Source: an uncultured Ruminococcus sp. (GTDB lineage: Bacteria > Bacillota > Clostridia > Oscillospirales > Ruminococcaceae). From it: a stretch of DNA of 64,000 bases. The translations under genes and the position numbers were made by a program. How positions within the stretch are numbered: position 1 is the stretch's first letter; every line of letters begins with the position of its first letter. Positions 25,672-35,248 of this stretch are shown one piece after another. Location: assembly GCA_902786965.1 (NCBI GenBank), contig CADAEJ010000005.1:22824-86823 (forward strand), written 5' to 3'. The notes below the pieces were generated by a model. It was given only the letters and a program-made list of their open reading frames with translations, did no database searches and was not told the DNA's origin.

Positions 25672-26515
25672 CGGCTGTTTCCTCCTTTGCGCGTGATCTT
25701 TTCTTTTTTATATGATCCTTGACCAGCACGAACACAAGAACTGCGACAAGCATTGGTATTGCTGCTATCGGAGTTACAACGAGCGGGTCGATTCTGAATG
25801 CTTCGTTTTTTACAAACACGCCCGGCTTTTCCTGCGCAGTTTCGATGCGCACGCCACGCAGAAGCAATCTGTGAGAGTTGATGCCATAGGGTGTACAGGT
25901 CATAAGGGTACAGTAATCCTTGCCCTTTACTATCTGAAGATCGTCCGTTTCTTCGGGGCGGACGGTTTTTATCCGGTCTATGCGGTAGGTGAGCTTTTTA
26001 TCCAGCACTGTTACGGTGAACTCGTCACCCTGCTCAAGCTCGTCGAGGTCTGTGAACAGCTTTGCGCTGGGCAAACCTCTGTGTCCCGAAAAGACGCAGT
26101 GCGTTGACTCTCCGCCGACGGGCAGGCTTGTGCCTTCGAGGTGTCCTGCGCCCATAGCCAGAACAGATTCATCGACCGAATGATAGATAGGAAGCTCAAC
26201 GCCTATTTTATCAATGTCGATATAACCCATTATGCCTGTGCCTGTGATATCAAGGGTAGTATCGTACCCTTTCACGAGGTCGGGCTGATAGAACGCGGAT
26301 ACTGTATCTGCAAGGCGCTTATTGTAGTCCTGCGCCTGTGCAAGCATTTGCTCTATCCTGTCGCTGCCTGTTTTTTCAAGAGTTTGGTTATACTCGCTGA
26401 TAACTCTTGAAGCGTTCTTGCGGTTGATGTAATTGCTGATCGCGGGATACAGCAGCACGGACAGTCCAACGATAAACATAACTATTATGAGTATAGTTGT
26501 AAGATGCTTTCTCAT
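25655..26515 (-). CDS. Class C pilus sortase
   Basis: A 286-residue protein with an N-terminal membrane helix (TTILIIVMFIVGLSVLLY) and a C-terminal one (VVTPIAAIPMLVAVLVFVLV), the two-anchor layout of class C. The catalytic core has His in CVFSGHRGLP, Cys in TLMTCTPYGINSHRLLLRG, and the Arg in the same motif. A lid sequence with DxF/W is not obvious. It should polymerise the major pilin encoded just upstream. Confidence 0.92.
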   Translation of the reverse strand: MRKHLTTILIIVMFIVGLSVLLYPAISNYINRKNASRVISEYNQTLEKTGSDRIEQMLAQAQDYNKRLADTVSAFYQPDLVKGYDTTLDITGTGIMGYIDIDKIGVELPIYHSVDESVLAMGAGHLEGTSLPVGGESTHCVFSGHRGLPSAKLFTDLDELEQGDEFTVTVLDKKLTYRIDRIKTVRPEETDDLQIVKGKDYCTLMTCTPYGINSHRLLLRGVRIETAQEKPGVFVKNEAFRIDPLVVTPIAAIPMLVAVLVFVLVKDHIKKKRSRAKEETAGEETQ

Positions 26516-26542
26516 TGGATTCTCCCTGCTGCAATATCGCAG

Positions 26543-26572
26543 GGCGGAGAGGAGAGAGTACCCCTCCCCGCC
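26543..26572 (-). terminator. Intercistronic hairpin after the major pilin gene
   Basis: Stem GGCGGAGAGG (26543-26552) / CCTCCCCGCC (26563-26572), ten positions with one wobble on the minus strand, and no T-run. It lies between the major pilin and its sortase. Such hairpins usually reduce downstream expression or stabilise the pilin message. Confidence 0.5.
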
Positions 26573-26605
26573 GATAGATATCGAACTTTTAAGATATTGC
26601 TTTAA

Positions 26606-28294
26606 TTATTCTTCTTCTTTTTTGCCCATTCTGATCTTTGTAACGAGCAGCGCGCCTGCGCAGACGATGAGAAGTCCGCCGACTACATAGAAGATGGTAG
26701 TACCCATACCGCCTGTGCCCGGAAGTGTTGCGCCCTTATTGTTTGCGACCTGGAAGTGATAGCAGCCGTCCATCTGCGAATCGACTGTTGTGTTGCCCAC
26801 TTTGCAGGTCCATACAAATCTGTTGTCGTTAGCATTATACTGTGAGGAAAGTGTTACGGTGATGGTATCGGGGCTGAGCTTATTATAGCCCTCAGGTGCT
26901 TCAAGCTCTGTGATGGTATATGTGCCTGCATCAAGACCTGCAAAGCTGAGGAAACCTTCTGCATTGGTATAGCCTATATTGTTGATGCCTGTTGTGGATG
27001 TAAGGGTATTATCAACAGTTACCTCTGCATACTTTGTGGTTGTAGAATCGTAGTTCTTTTCTGTTGCAGCTGTTGGTACATCGGTAGTAAAGGTGCCGTT
27101 CTTGAGCATATAGTATGTGCCTGAAGCAGACTGCTTGAATACTGTTTTGTTTACTATAACAGCCTTTACGCCTTCGCCTTCGATCTTGAACTTTGCACCT
27201 GAAAGAGCGGTGCCTGAGTTGCCGTCGATCTTATCTATCTGGATACCCGAGGTACCTGTTACGGTCTTGATGTCGGGTGTCTTGCCTGTTACGTCACCGT
27301 CATCGGGACCCGGTTCATCGGTCGTGCTGTTGGGAGTGATGTTAGGGTTGTTGGAGTAGGTAAGATTTGCGGTGTTATCGTTTGTACCCTCTGTGATATT
27401 AGCGTCTTTATTAAGTGTTGCGGTATACTCGATCTTGATATCGTCGCCCTTGGTGTACTGTTTAAAGTTCTTCAGGACGAGCTTGAAGCTGTGAGCAGCT
27501 GATGTGACGGTATAATCATCATCTTTATCAAGTACCTTGGTGCCGATAGTTACCTTGATGTCATTATTGAATGTAAGGCCGTCTGTCATGGTATCCTCGA
27601 CTACGAAGAAATACTTGGTATAGCCTGTCATATCGGGGACTTTGGAGTCGATCTGGTAATTTACCTTATCGCCGACGCTTGCGGTATTGTTCTTGACTTT
27701 TTCGCCGCCTTTAATAATATTCTTATCAAATGTAGGAACATCTTCCTTGGCGGTCAGCTCAACGTTGCCGACTACCTTGAGGATAAATCTTGAATAAGCG
27801 CCGTATCCCGGATCTGTAAAGCTGTTATCCTTATCCTTGATGAAGTAGTAGCCTGCATCTGCTTTAGCGACTGTGATAGGGCTTGCCTGTTCGGAGAATG
27901 CCTTTGTGCCGAGGTTTGCGCCAACGACCTTTGCAAAAGCCTGCATAAACGCGCCGTCATTGTCCTTGCCTTCGAGTGCCTTTGCGACATCGGAAGCTTT
28001 TGTTGCGGATGCAAACGCGCTGCCTACGGTAGTGTCAGTCTTGAGGGCATCGATAAATTTATCGTTGCTATTATCGATACCTGCGCCCCAGGTGACATCT
28101 GTAAGGGAGCCGTCCTGTGCGAGCGTACCTGCGAAGATCCTGTAGCCGTCGTAGGTATGATCTGCTTTGTCATTGTCGGGTTTATTGATCGTGATGGTGA
28201 AATCGCCTTCTGCAGCGATCGCAGTCACGCTCATGCTCATTACCATAAACACGGTAAAGATCACGGCGGTGAATAATCTTAAAGTTCTTTTCAT
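26606..28294 (-). CDS. Major pilin (LPGTG, Cna-B/SpaA type)
   Basis: A 562-residue protein. The start at 28294 is chosen because AAAGGAA lies between it and an upstream ATG at 28312. It has a signal peptide to about residue 28, an N-terminal pilin domain, a middle domain (about 190-330, FDKNIIKGGEKVKNN with a lysine that may be the pilin-motif nucleophile), and a C-terminal Cna-B domain with E-box YTITELEAPEGYNKL. The sorting signal is LPGTG, a hydrophobic helix and KKEEE. Sortase C would link subunits into a shaft. Size and order match SpaA or BcpA-type backbones. Confidence 0.9.
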   Translation of the reverse strand: MKRTLRLFTAVIFTVFMVMSMSVTAIAAEGDFTITINKPDNDKADHTYDGYRIFAGTLAQDGSLTDVTWGAGIDNSNDKFIDALKTDTTVGSAFASATKASDVAKALEGKDNDGAFMQAFAKVVGANLGTKAFSEQASPITVAKADAGYYFIKDKDNSFTDPGYGAYSRFILKVVGNVELTAKEDVPTFDKNIIKGGEKVKNNTASVGDKVNYQIDSKVPDMTGYTKYFFVVEDTMTDGLTFNNDIKVTIGTKVLDKDDDYTVTSAAHSFKLVLKNFKQYTKGDDIKIEYTATLNKDANITEGTNDNTANLTYSNNPNITPNSTTDEPGPDDGDVTGKTPDIKTVTGTSGIQIDKIDGNSGTALSGAKFKIEGEGVKAVIVNKTVFKQSASGTYYMLKNGTFTTDVPTAATEKNYDSTTTKYAEVTVDNTLTSTTGINNIGYTNAEGFLSFAGLDAGTYTITELEAPEGYNKLSPDTITVTLSSQYNANDNRFVWTCKVGNTTVDSQMDGCYHFQVANNKGATLPGTGGMGTTIFYVVGGLLIVCAGALLVTKIRMGKKEEE

Positions 28295-28346
28295 AGTGAT
28301 TTTTCCTTTCATACTCGTTTTATTTTACGCGTTCAGATCCGCGGGG

Positions 28347-31300
28347 TCATCCACCCTCCTTTCGCTTTTTACGCAAAAGTACAAATGCTGTAAGCATAAG
28401 TCCCGAACCGAGCGTGAGGTGCGGCAGGATGCCTGCTCCGCCGGTATTGGGGAGGGTGTATTTTTTGAAGGTGTTCACAAACTCGGGGTCTGCGACTTCA
28501 ACATCGTCTTTATAGTATTTGATGGACGATACCAGTCTGTTTTCCTGCTCGTCCTCGTCAACTGTGACTACCACCTTGAACTCGCTTTGGTCAAACTCGT
28601 AGGCATCGACGCCGTCGGGGATCACCTCTTTGACGTAGTAGGTATACTCACCCTTTGAGAGAAGTATCTGCTCGGGGAATACTACATTTCCGTCAGCATC
28701 GTTTTTAGCTGTTGCCACTACCCTTGACTTGTCCGCATTGAGCAGTTCAAACTCAAACTGATCGCCGGCAAGAGTCTGGTTCCTCAAAACCTTTTTCGCC
28801 CGGAATGCGGTAAGTGCGGGTGAGACGTTTATCACTTCATTAAGATCAGCTTTCAGCGTGAAATCAAGTCCGCCGTGAGTCGGGCACTTGTTGTAGGCAT
28901 CAATGACGCTCTGGTGAGGCAGATCGAACACTGCACTCTCGACCATGATGTCATCACCGCTGATTTGATCGGTCTGTGTCGATGTCTGAACGTTGTCGGC
29001 TGAATAATATGTTACTGTTTCAGTCGAAGGTGAAAGAACCAGTTTCACATCAAATGTAGCAGAATCTACATCGTAGAGCTTGAAATTCTTATCGCCCCGC
29101 AGGACTACCCTGTCGCCGTTGGCGAGAGTAAAGTTTGCAAATGCATTGGGATCTGTCACGAGAATGTAGTTCGATGTAAGCTCGTACTGCGTAGTACCGG
29201 GTGTTCCGCCCTTATAGTAGTGCGGCGAATCAAACTGCTGGATAACTGTATGATCGTTATCTTTGCCGTAAAGGTAGCAATGGTTCACATCGTAGACATA
29301 AGCGTGGTAAACTGTCTTTATGACTTTTTTGGTATTATCGGGATAGGTAACTGTTTTCTCGATGGAGTATGTTCCGCCGTCGGCTATCTCGATATCGGCG
29401 TGTGTGAGATCTTTATCAGCATCAATTACAAGGTAGAAGTTAGTACCGTTGAAGCTTATCGTTTCCCACGTTCCGTAGCCCAGATGCGGATCCTCGATCT
29501 CAAATTTAGCTGAAACGCGATAGAACGGTTCTGAACCGTACGTCTTTACGAGCTCCCTGTTGGTGCTGCCGATCTTTTGAACGTACTGACCGCTCGCCAC
29601 AGTGAAATCTGCATTCGGGTCACGCTCGTATGTTACGAGCTCCAACGTTTCTCCCGGTTCGAGCTTGTACGCGCCGTTGAGCCAGTCATGTATTTTTTCA
29701 TTGGTATTTACGATGTACAGCGGCTCGCCTGCATCGCTGTATACGATATACTTGGGGTCAACTCCCGAATGTACCTCGGGCAGATACTCATTTATCCTGT
29801 CCTTGTCTGTTTCGCCCTGCTGGCCTTTGACAAGTATCTGATTCTCGACCTTTATATAGAAGCGCTCGGTCGGGGTCGCACCGCTGTCTTTATAATCCAG
29901 CACTACTCGGCACTCGCCGGGGCGCCTTGCATAGAACTCGCCCTTCATGCTCTTTGTAGTATCGGTCTCATTATACGCGGTGTTTCCGCCTGTTGGCGTT
30001 CTGTTTATGATCTTATTATCATCGGGGCCGTTATACTCCACCCAGAACTCCGCGCTCTTTGGCAGGTTATCTGCTGATACCCCGAGGGTATCTCCGACGT
30101 GGAGGATATACGGATCATCCGCTGAAGTGCCTTTGCCAAGAGTTGCTATATCAACGTATCTCGGCTGGTCTGTGCCTGCGATAAGTATCTTGCTGCCGTT
30201 CTCGTCAAGCTTATAGCTGCCGCCTTCCTTTTCGTACTCCTTAAAGGTCGTCCAGACGTAGATGGAGAAGGAGTCGGCGGTGAAGTCGGCTTGTGTCGGG
30301 GAGAGCTTTGCGTTCTCTACCGCTTTGACCTCGCCGTTATCAGTTTTATGCAAAAGCTTTTGGTTATCGCCCTCGAGCTTTTTATCGCCCGTCAGGCTTA
30401 TCTGCACGGTGACGTTTTTGCTCTTTGCGGGTTCGATCTCCTCGCCGCTTGCATTTTTGAACGTGATATCGACTGCCACGGCATCTACGACCTTTTCGGC
30501 TGTACCTATGCCCTGCTGGGCGGTCTTTACTGCTTCGGACTTTTCGATATCCGTTACGGTCATTGTTGTATTCTCGGGGAAGGTGCCCTTATCAGCCTTT
30601 GCTGTGACCCTGACACCCGATGCTGACACCTGCTCAAACAGCATTTCGCCTGCTGCTCCATCGAGCTTCACGCAGCCTATGATATGCTTGTCATCAAGCT
30701 GATAGGTGCTTTTTGCGACACTGCCGTCTACGTTTCCTTCGATAGTTTCTATAAGCTTTTTGCCGTCGTTTTCGATAAGCTGCGTGACGACTGCGCTGCG
30801 GTCGGCTTTATCATCGAGGTCGGTATCTATAAGGATAACATCGCCTTTTTGGAGAGTTGTATCCTTGATGCTTTGCACGAGCTCTTTATTTTCAAGCTCT
30901 GCTGCCCAGGCTGCTGTGCCAGAGCCGTAGGGAACGCTTTGTCTGTCCACGCCTGCGTAGTACATACAGAAGTATGTGAACAGGCTGTTCCACTCGCCGT
31001 AGGGGCTGCCGTACCACTGACCGTAGCGGGTATAGCCGTTTTTCGTTTCGCCGTCATCGGCGATATGGAAATTAGTCTTGCTTTCGCTGTAACCGAGCTG
31101 TGACTGTGCAATAAGCGCGATATTCTCCCGCACGTTTTCGCCAAGCTCTTTGGGAAGCGTCTGCTCCCAGACCGCTTCGGTCTCGGTATCCGCAGTTTTA
31201 TCGGCTGTGCAGGTGCTTGAATGTGTATGCTCGTCAAGTCCGCATATCAGGCGGTCTTCATAGCAATCGCCGGTATGCTCGTGCCCGCTGTCAGTATTCT

Positions 31301-31520
31301 GGCATACAAGCACTTTATCATAGCATTTATCGGTATGGGAATGCTCCTGCTGTGAACAGGTCTGAATATCCTCCTCCATAGCCGTACCCACACCGCGAAG
31401 CTGCCAGAAGACAGTCATTGAAACAGCCATGGACATTGCAGTCAGGAAAGCAGCGATGCGATGGCGCAGCTTTCTGTTTGCGCGGATATTCTTTACATAT
31501 TGTGCGACATCGACTCTCAA
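28347..31520 (-). CDS. Pilus tip adhesin with CHAP-like domain, TTG start
   Basis: A 1,057-residue protein. The start codon is TTG (31520-31518) with AAAGGAGGG at good spacing. An N-terminal signal anchor (IAAFLTAMSMAVSMTVFW) is followed by three Cys/His repeats of the EHxHTxxC(Y) kind at about 50-105. Residues about 125-270 look like a CHAP or NlpC/P60-type amidase domain (FTYFCMYYAGV, GDVILIDTDLDDKADRSAVV). Several beta domains follow. A Spy0128-type isopeptide pilin domain occupies about 900-1020 (KKVLRNQTLAGDQFEFEL, YYVKEVIPDG). The C-terminus is LPNTG, a hydrophobic helix and KKRKEGG. As the first and largest pilin it is probably the tip. Confidence 0.85.
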   Translation of the reverse strand: MRVDVAQYVKNIRANRKLRHRIAAFLTAMSMAVSMTVFWQLRGVGTAMEEDIQTCSQQEHSHTDKCYDKVLVCQNTDSGHEHTGDCYEDRLICGLDEHTHSSTCTADKTADTETEAVWEQTLPKELGENVRENIALIAQSQLGYSESKTNFHIADDGETKNGYTRYGQWYGSPYGEWNSLFTYFCMYYAGVDRQSVPYGSGTAAWAAELENKELVQSIKDTTLQKGDVILIDTDLDDKADRSAVVTQLIENDGKKLIETIEGNVDGSVAKSTYQLDDKHIIGCVKLDGAAGEMLFEQVSASGVRVTAKADKGTFPENTTMTVTDIEKSEAVKTAQQGIGTAEKVVDAVAVDITFKNASGEEIEPAKSKNVTVQISLTGDKKLEGDNQKLLHKTDNGEVKAVENAKLSPTQADFTADSFSIYVWTTFKEYEKEGGSYKLDENGSKILIAGTDQPRYVDIATLGKGTSADDPYILHVGDTLGVSADNLPKSAEFWVEYNGPDDNKIINRTPTGGNTAYNETDTTKSMKGEFYARRPGECRVVLDYKDSGATPTERFYIKVENQILVKGQQGETDKDRINEYLPEVHSGVDPKYIVYSDAGEPLYIVNTNEKIHDWLNGAYKLEPGETLELVTYERDPNADFTVASGQYVQKIGSTNRELVKTYGSEPFYRVSAKFEIEDPHLGYGTWETISFNGTNFYLVIDADKDLTHADIEIADGGTYSIEKTVTYPDNTKKVIKTVYHAYVYDVNHCYLYGKDNDHTVIQQFDSPHYYKGGTPGTTQYELTSNYILVTDPNAFANFTLANGDRVVLRGDKNFKLYDVDSATFDVKLVLSPSTETVTYYSADNVQTSTQTDQISGDDIMVESAVFDLPHQSVIDAYNKCPTHGGLDFTLKADLNEVINVSPALTAFRAKKVLRNQTLAGDQFEFELLNADKSRVVATAKNDADGNVVFPEQILLSKGEYTYYVKEVIPDGVDAYEFDQSEFKVVVTVDEDEQENRLVSSIKYYKDDVEVADPEFVNTFKKYTLPNTGGAGILPHLTLGSGLMLTAFVLLRKKRKEGG

Positions 31521-31552
31521 ACGCTTTCCCTCCTTTGCAGTTTTTTTATGAT

Positions 31553-32233
31553 CTATGATGACCAGAGCGTGAACAGCACGCGCCCTATGACCTGTTCTTT
31601 ATCGACGCAGCCGATAGCCGAGCTTCTGCTGTCTATCGAGGATACGCGTTTATCGCCGAGTATGAACAGGCTGTTTTCGGGGACTGTCAGCGGGAACTGC
31701 ACATCGCACTCGCCCAGGCTCTTATCCTGCGCATAAGGCTCATCAAGCACCTTTCCGTTGACAGACACGTTGCCGTCACTGTCGATATCTATCTTATCAC
31801 CCGGCAGGCCTATGACGCGCTTGAGCAGCATCTTATTATGCCACGACACGCAGCAAAGGTCGCCGCAGTCAAAATTCTTGGTCTTTACTAATAAAAGTAT
31901 ATCTCCGTCCTTGAGCGTAGGCTCCATACTGTCGCCCGAGACCTGAATGACAGGCATAAAAAGTGTTGAGATAAGCACTGCTATCGCTGCCACGACGATA
32001 AGCACCGCAAAGGTATTGCGCAGCATACGAAAGTACTTTTTTCTTCGCGCTATCTTATCCTTTTCTTTTTTTACCTGCTGTTTATCAACGGTGGGCTGTT
32101 TGCCTGTTTCGCCTGCGCCGTCCTTACTTTCTTTGGTATCTGTATCATCTTTGTTATCTTCGTTATCCATAAGGTCAGAGACGAGGTCTACAAGCTCTTC
32201 CCTTTTGAGCCCGCTCAGATCTTTTTTATCCAT
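31553..32233 (-). CDS. Signal peptidase I (pilus-associated SipA-like)
   Basis: A 226-residue protein. The start at 32233 is chosen because GGAG lies upstream; a longer frame lacks a ribosome site. An acidic cytoplasmic region (1-60) precedes one membrane helix (about 75-95). The catalytic pair is visible: Ser102 in SGDSMEPT and Lys138 in LLKRVIGLPGD. GDKRVSSIDSRSSAIG is box E. Signal peptidase genes at the head of pilus operons, such as sipA of Streptococcus, assist pilin processing or assembly. It is 32 bases upstream of the tip adhesin gene. Confidence 0.9.
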   Translation of the reverse strand: MDKKDLSGLKREELVDLVSDLMDNEDNKDDTDTKESKDGAGETGKQPTVDKQQVKKEKDKIARRKKYFRMLRNTFAVLIVVAAIAVLISTLFMPVIQVSGDSMEPTLKDGDILLLVKTKNFDCGDLCCVSWHNKMLLKRVIGLPGDKIDIDSDGNVSVNGKVLDEPYAQDKSLGECDVQFPLTVPENSLFILGDKRVSSIDSRSSAIGCVDKEQVIGRVLFTLWSS

Positions 32234-32259
32234 ATTTTTCTCCGAATAAAAAATGTTGA

Positions 32260-32295
32260 ATATATTATATATGCAGGCATAAAAGTCAACCAAAT
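32260..32295 (-). promoter_or_regulatory. Possible promoter of the pilus operon
   Basis: The minus strand carries a TATAAT/TAATAT cluster near 32275-32262. TTGACT at 32289-32284 is close to it but at 14-16 bases spacing; TTGGTT a few bases further gives about 18 bases. The pilus genes appear to start here, but the exact hexamers are uncertain. Confidence 0.35.
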
Positions 32296-32486
32296 TTATA
32301 GATTTTTCACAAGGTGTGCGGCACTTATCGGCAAATTGTTCGTCAAAGTGCACAAAGGTTATATATGATGTTTATTTTGTGACATATCCACAAATTCAGG
32401 CAGGAATATTTGGTGGTTATTCACCCATAAAAACGTTTACGCTTATGCGTATATAACACAGGATCGACACGAAAGGAGAGATCAAC

Positions 32487-33544
32487 ATGAAAAAATCAGT
32501 AATTATCACTATCGCAGCGGCGATGATACTTTCAATGGCGGGCTGCTCGGACTCCGCAAAGGGGACTGCGGGCAAGGACATTTCGGTAGTATCGCAGAAA
32601 GAGCCCGGAAACAGCGCTGCCGATACCGGCAGCAGCAGGAGTGATCCGAGCAGCAAGGACGACAGGCTCACACCTGCTATCACCGAAGCAGAGTACATAA
32701 TTAAGTCCGATTATAACGATTTTACATAGGCATCTTTGAGAAGCTCAAGGCGATACTCAAAAAAAATGACCTCACTCTCAAAGGTGAGCAGAGCGTGTCA
32801 GGCGGCGCAAATGCCCTTATAACGCTGAAAACAAAAAGCGGCGAAGAATACAGGCTCTGCAAAGGCATACTCATCGAGCATCCGATGGAGGAGGGCGGAT
32901 CGGAGGTCTTTATCTTTCAGGCTCCGCACTCAACGTACTATTTAGGACCGGACGGCCCGGATTATGAAGACAGTACGACACTTGAATCACTGGCGATCAA
33001 CGGTGTCATTACCGATGAAAACCTCGTCAAGACCGTGCTTCCGCAGGAAACTCCCGTTAAAAAAGGCAATAGCGTGCAGCCTGATAACCCGATAGCTTTC
33101 ATCACCCTGCGTTCAAATTACGCATGGGGCAAAGAGTTCCACGGCAGCTGCGTTGATACCGCCGGCAGAATGTACACATTCGACTATTCAAAAGCTGCCG
33201 AAGGCACATACAGCGGCACCTTTGAGGAAAGACTGCTGCAGCTCATCAAACAAAACGGCGTCATCTCAACAGATATCACATATGACACCACACAGCTGCG
33301 TCAGGCTATCGCCTGTGCAAAGCAGGCAGACCCGAACGGCAAGTTCAAAGAAGAGTACAAAATGTGTGACTACGGACAGGATTCACTCTACGCGGTCGTT
33401 GACGGCAAGGCTTTCATGCTCAAGTCAACAGGCGATTGTGACAAAACTCCGCTCGATGAAAAGGCTAAGGAAGCGATAAAATACTATAACAAAGCATATT
33501 CAGGTGCGACCTGTCCCGCAGATAAGGAAAGAGTGTGCGAATAG
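32487..33544 (+). pseudogene. Broken lipoprotein gene, paralogue of the next gene
   Basis: The first frame (32487-32729) encodes a lipoprotein signal (LSMAGCSDS) and ends after YNDFT. A second frame, open from about 32717 to 33544, continues with IFEKLKAILKKNDLTLKGEQ and matches the second half of the downstream paralogue (IFAELCDILKQDIITLKGEQ). The roughly 190 residues that the paralogue has between these points are missing and the frame shifts. GAAAGGAGAG precedes the first ATG, but the second frame has no ribosome site at its break. The simplest reading is an internal deletion with frameshift. Confidence 0.75.
32514..32606 (+). repeat. 93-bp near-identical repeat, copy 1
   Basis: Matches 33604-33696 with a single base difference (GCG versus GCT). 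It covers the lipobox and linker of the lipoprotein. Flanking coding sequence is far less alike, so gene conversion or a recent partial duplication is likely. Confidence 0.85.
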
Positions 33545-33576
33545 TTTAAAGTAAATTCAGCAAGGAGATGATATAT

Positions 33577-35112
33577 ATGAAAAAATCAGCAGCTATGATA
33601 CTTGCAGCGGCGATGATACTTTCAATGGCTGGCTGCTCGGACTCCGCAAAGGGGACTGCGGGCAAGGACATTTCGGTAGTATCGCAGAAAGAGCCCAGCA
33701 GCAGCGTTTCCGACAAGCTCACTCCCCCGATGACGATAGCGCAGGAGTTTGCAAAGGGCAAATACGATGATTACAGGTACTTCTCCACTGCCGAGGAATA
33801 TGACAGCAAGGCGAAAGTCAACAGATCATACAAGGGTGAGATCACTGCTGACGAGTTTCGCAGAGAGATCTTTGAAACGCTTTGCAGGATCATCGGAAAT
33901 GGAGAGATGACTCTCAAAGATGGGCAGCGTGCGACGCAGAGTGAGCCCGAGCTTATTATTGCAGGCAAGGACGACACTAATTATTTGGTTTACAAGTGTA
34001 TAATCACAAACAACGATAACGAAGCAGGCGGAATGAGCGCATATGCTTTCAGCTCGAAGGGCGGCACGATGTATTTCACGGAGGACAGCGAGTACTCCCG
34101 CATCTTTGATTCGGATATCCGCAACGGCGTTATCAGCGATAAAAACCTTGTAAAAAAAGAGGATAAAGTGCCGGTATACAACGAAAAGATACTCAAGATC
34201 ATTGATGCAAATCCCAAGGACCTGACCTTCATCGGCGGTAAGCAGACGGTGAATGACAAAGGAAACTATGTGGTCAAGACCTACGAGGGCGAGATAGAGG
34301 ACAATGTGTGGAAAGGCAAGATCTTTGCGGAGCTGTGCGATATACTCAAGCAGGACATCATCACGCTCAAAGGCGAACAGGATGTTCAGGGCGGCGCAAG
34401 CAGTATTCTTACGCTCAAAGGAGCTGACATAGGAGAGATCAGCATAGGCAAGGGGATACTTATTGAGCATCCCGGTGAAGAGGGCGGCTCGGCGATCTAT
34501 GTTGTAACGATCAAGCAGGGCGGGCAGCTTTACTACGGCGGCGGAAACAAGAGATTTGAAGAATTCGTACACAACGCTGTTATACAGTCGGAGGAAAATC
34601 TTGTGACAACGGTCAAGCTGCCAAAGTCTGAAATAAAAAAGAGCGATGTCAAGCCGCAATTCCCGCTGACGTATATCAAGCTGCGGACAAACTATGCACA
34701 TGGCGAGCATATAAACGGCTCCTGCACTGATGCAAAGGGTGATGTGTACAGCTTTGATTTTTCAAAGACTCTTCCTGCGGGAAAAGGTGAGCTGATGGAT
34801 AAGGTCATAAAAAACCTCGAAGACGGGATAGCAAACATCATAAAGCCGGGTGCACAGCTTGATGCATCTATACTTGAACAGGGTGCAAAGTACGCGGCAA
34901 TGATAAGCCCGAATGCAGAGTTCAGCTGCGAGCATAAGATGTGCGACTACGGTCAGGACACGCTTTATGCGGTGGTTGACGGAAAGGCTGTCAAGCTGTA
35001 CTCAAAAGGCGACAATGACGAGTTTACCGATGATGTGAATGCACAAAAGGCGATAGAATGCTTTAGAAAGGCTTGCGACAAACCCATAAAAAGCGTTGCA
35101 ATACCTGACTGA
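33577..35112 (+). CDS. Lipoprotein with two related domains
   Basis: A 511-residue protein. ATG 33577 has AAGGAGATG at good spacing. It has a lipoprotein signal peptide with lipobox SMAGC (Cys near residue 19). Two homologous units follow, each with a pattern like KGEI..(I)F..LC.I(L)..(I)TLK(G/D)..Q, near residues 85-115 and 235-265. The C-terminal part holds EHKMCDYGQDTLYAVVDGKAV, also present in the broken upstream copy. It is exposed on the outer face of the membrane. I recognise no family; a ligand-binding or structural role is a guess. Confidence 0.75.
   Translation: MKKSAAMILAAAMILSMAGCSDSAKGTAGKDISVVSQKEPSSSVSDKLTPPMTIAQEFAKGKYDDYRYFSTAEEYDSKAKVNRSYKGEITADEFRREIFETLCRIIGNGEMTLKDGQRATQSEPELIIAGKDDTNYLVYKCIITNNDNEAGGMSAYAFSSKGGTMYFTEDSEYSRIFDSDIRNGVISDKNLVKKEDKVPVYNEKILKIIDANPKDLTFIGGKQTVNDKGNYVVKTYEGEIEDNVWKGKIFAELCDILKQDIITLKGEQDVQGGASSILTLKGADIGEISIGKGILIEHPGEEGGSAIYVVTIKQGGQLYYGGGNKRFEEFVHNAVIQSEENLVTTVKLPKSEIKKSDVKPQFPLTYIKLRTNYAHGEHINGSCTDAKGDVYSFDFSKTLPAGKGELMDKVIKNLEDGIANIIKPGAQLDASILEQGAKYAAMISPNAEFSCEHKMCDYGQDTLYAVVDGKAVKLYSKGDNDEFTDDVNAQKAIECFRKACDKPIKSVAIPD
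33604..33696 (+). repeat. 93-bp near-identical repeat, copy 2
   Basis: Second copy of the repeat at 32514-32606, inside the intact lipoprotein gene. Confidence 0.85.
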
Positions 35113-35151
35113 CAGAACAAAAGATTATATATACCCTCCACTTACAAAGGA

Positions 35152-35178
35152 CCTGTACCGCAGCGGTGCAGGTTTTTT
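35152..35178 (+). terminator. Terminator of the lipoprotein genes
   Basis: Stem CCTGTACC (35152-35159) / GGTGCAGG (35165-35172) with one wobble, then six T. Confidence 0.85.
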
Positions 35179-35189
35179 GCTGTGTATTG

Positions 35190-35218
35190 TTGATTTCGGC
35201 AGGGATTTGTGATAATAT
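35190..35218 (+). promoter_or_regulatory. Promoter of the two-component operon
   Basis: TTGATT at 35190-35195, a 17-base spacer and TAATAT at 35213-35218, 30 bases before the response regulator start. Confidence 0.65.
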
Positions 35219-35248
35219 AGGTTTAGCTTGAACTATGGGGTGAAATGT

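Noticed and set aside
24730-25722. Long plus-strand frame of 330 codons
   Set aside because: It lies antisense to the minor pilin and sortase genes, has no ribosome site and no recognisable domain; it is a shadow of GC-rich codon use.
32487-33544. Programmed frameshift in the lipoprotein gene
   Set aside because: Compared with the paralogue about 190 codons are missing at the break, so a deletion explains it better; no slippery site was seen at the junction.
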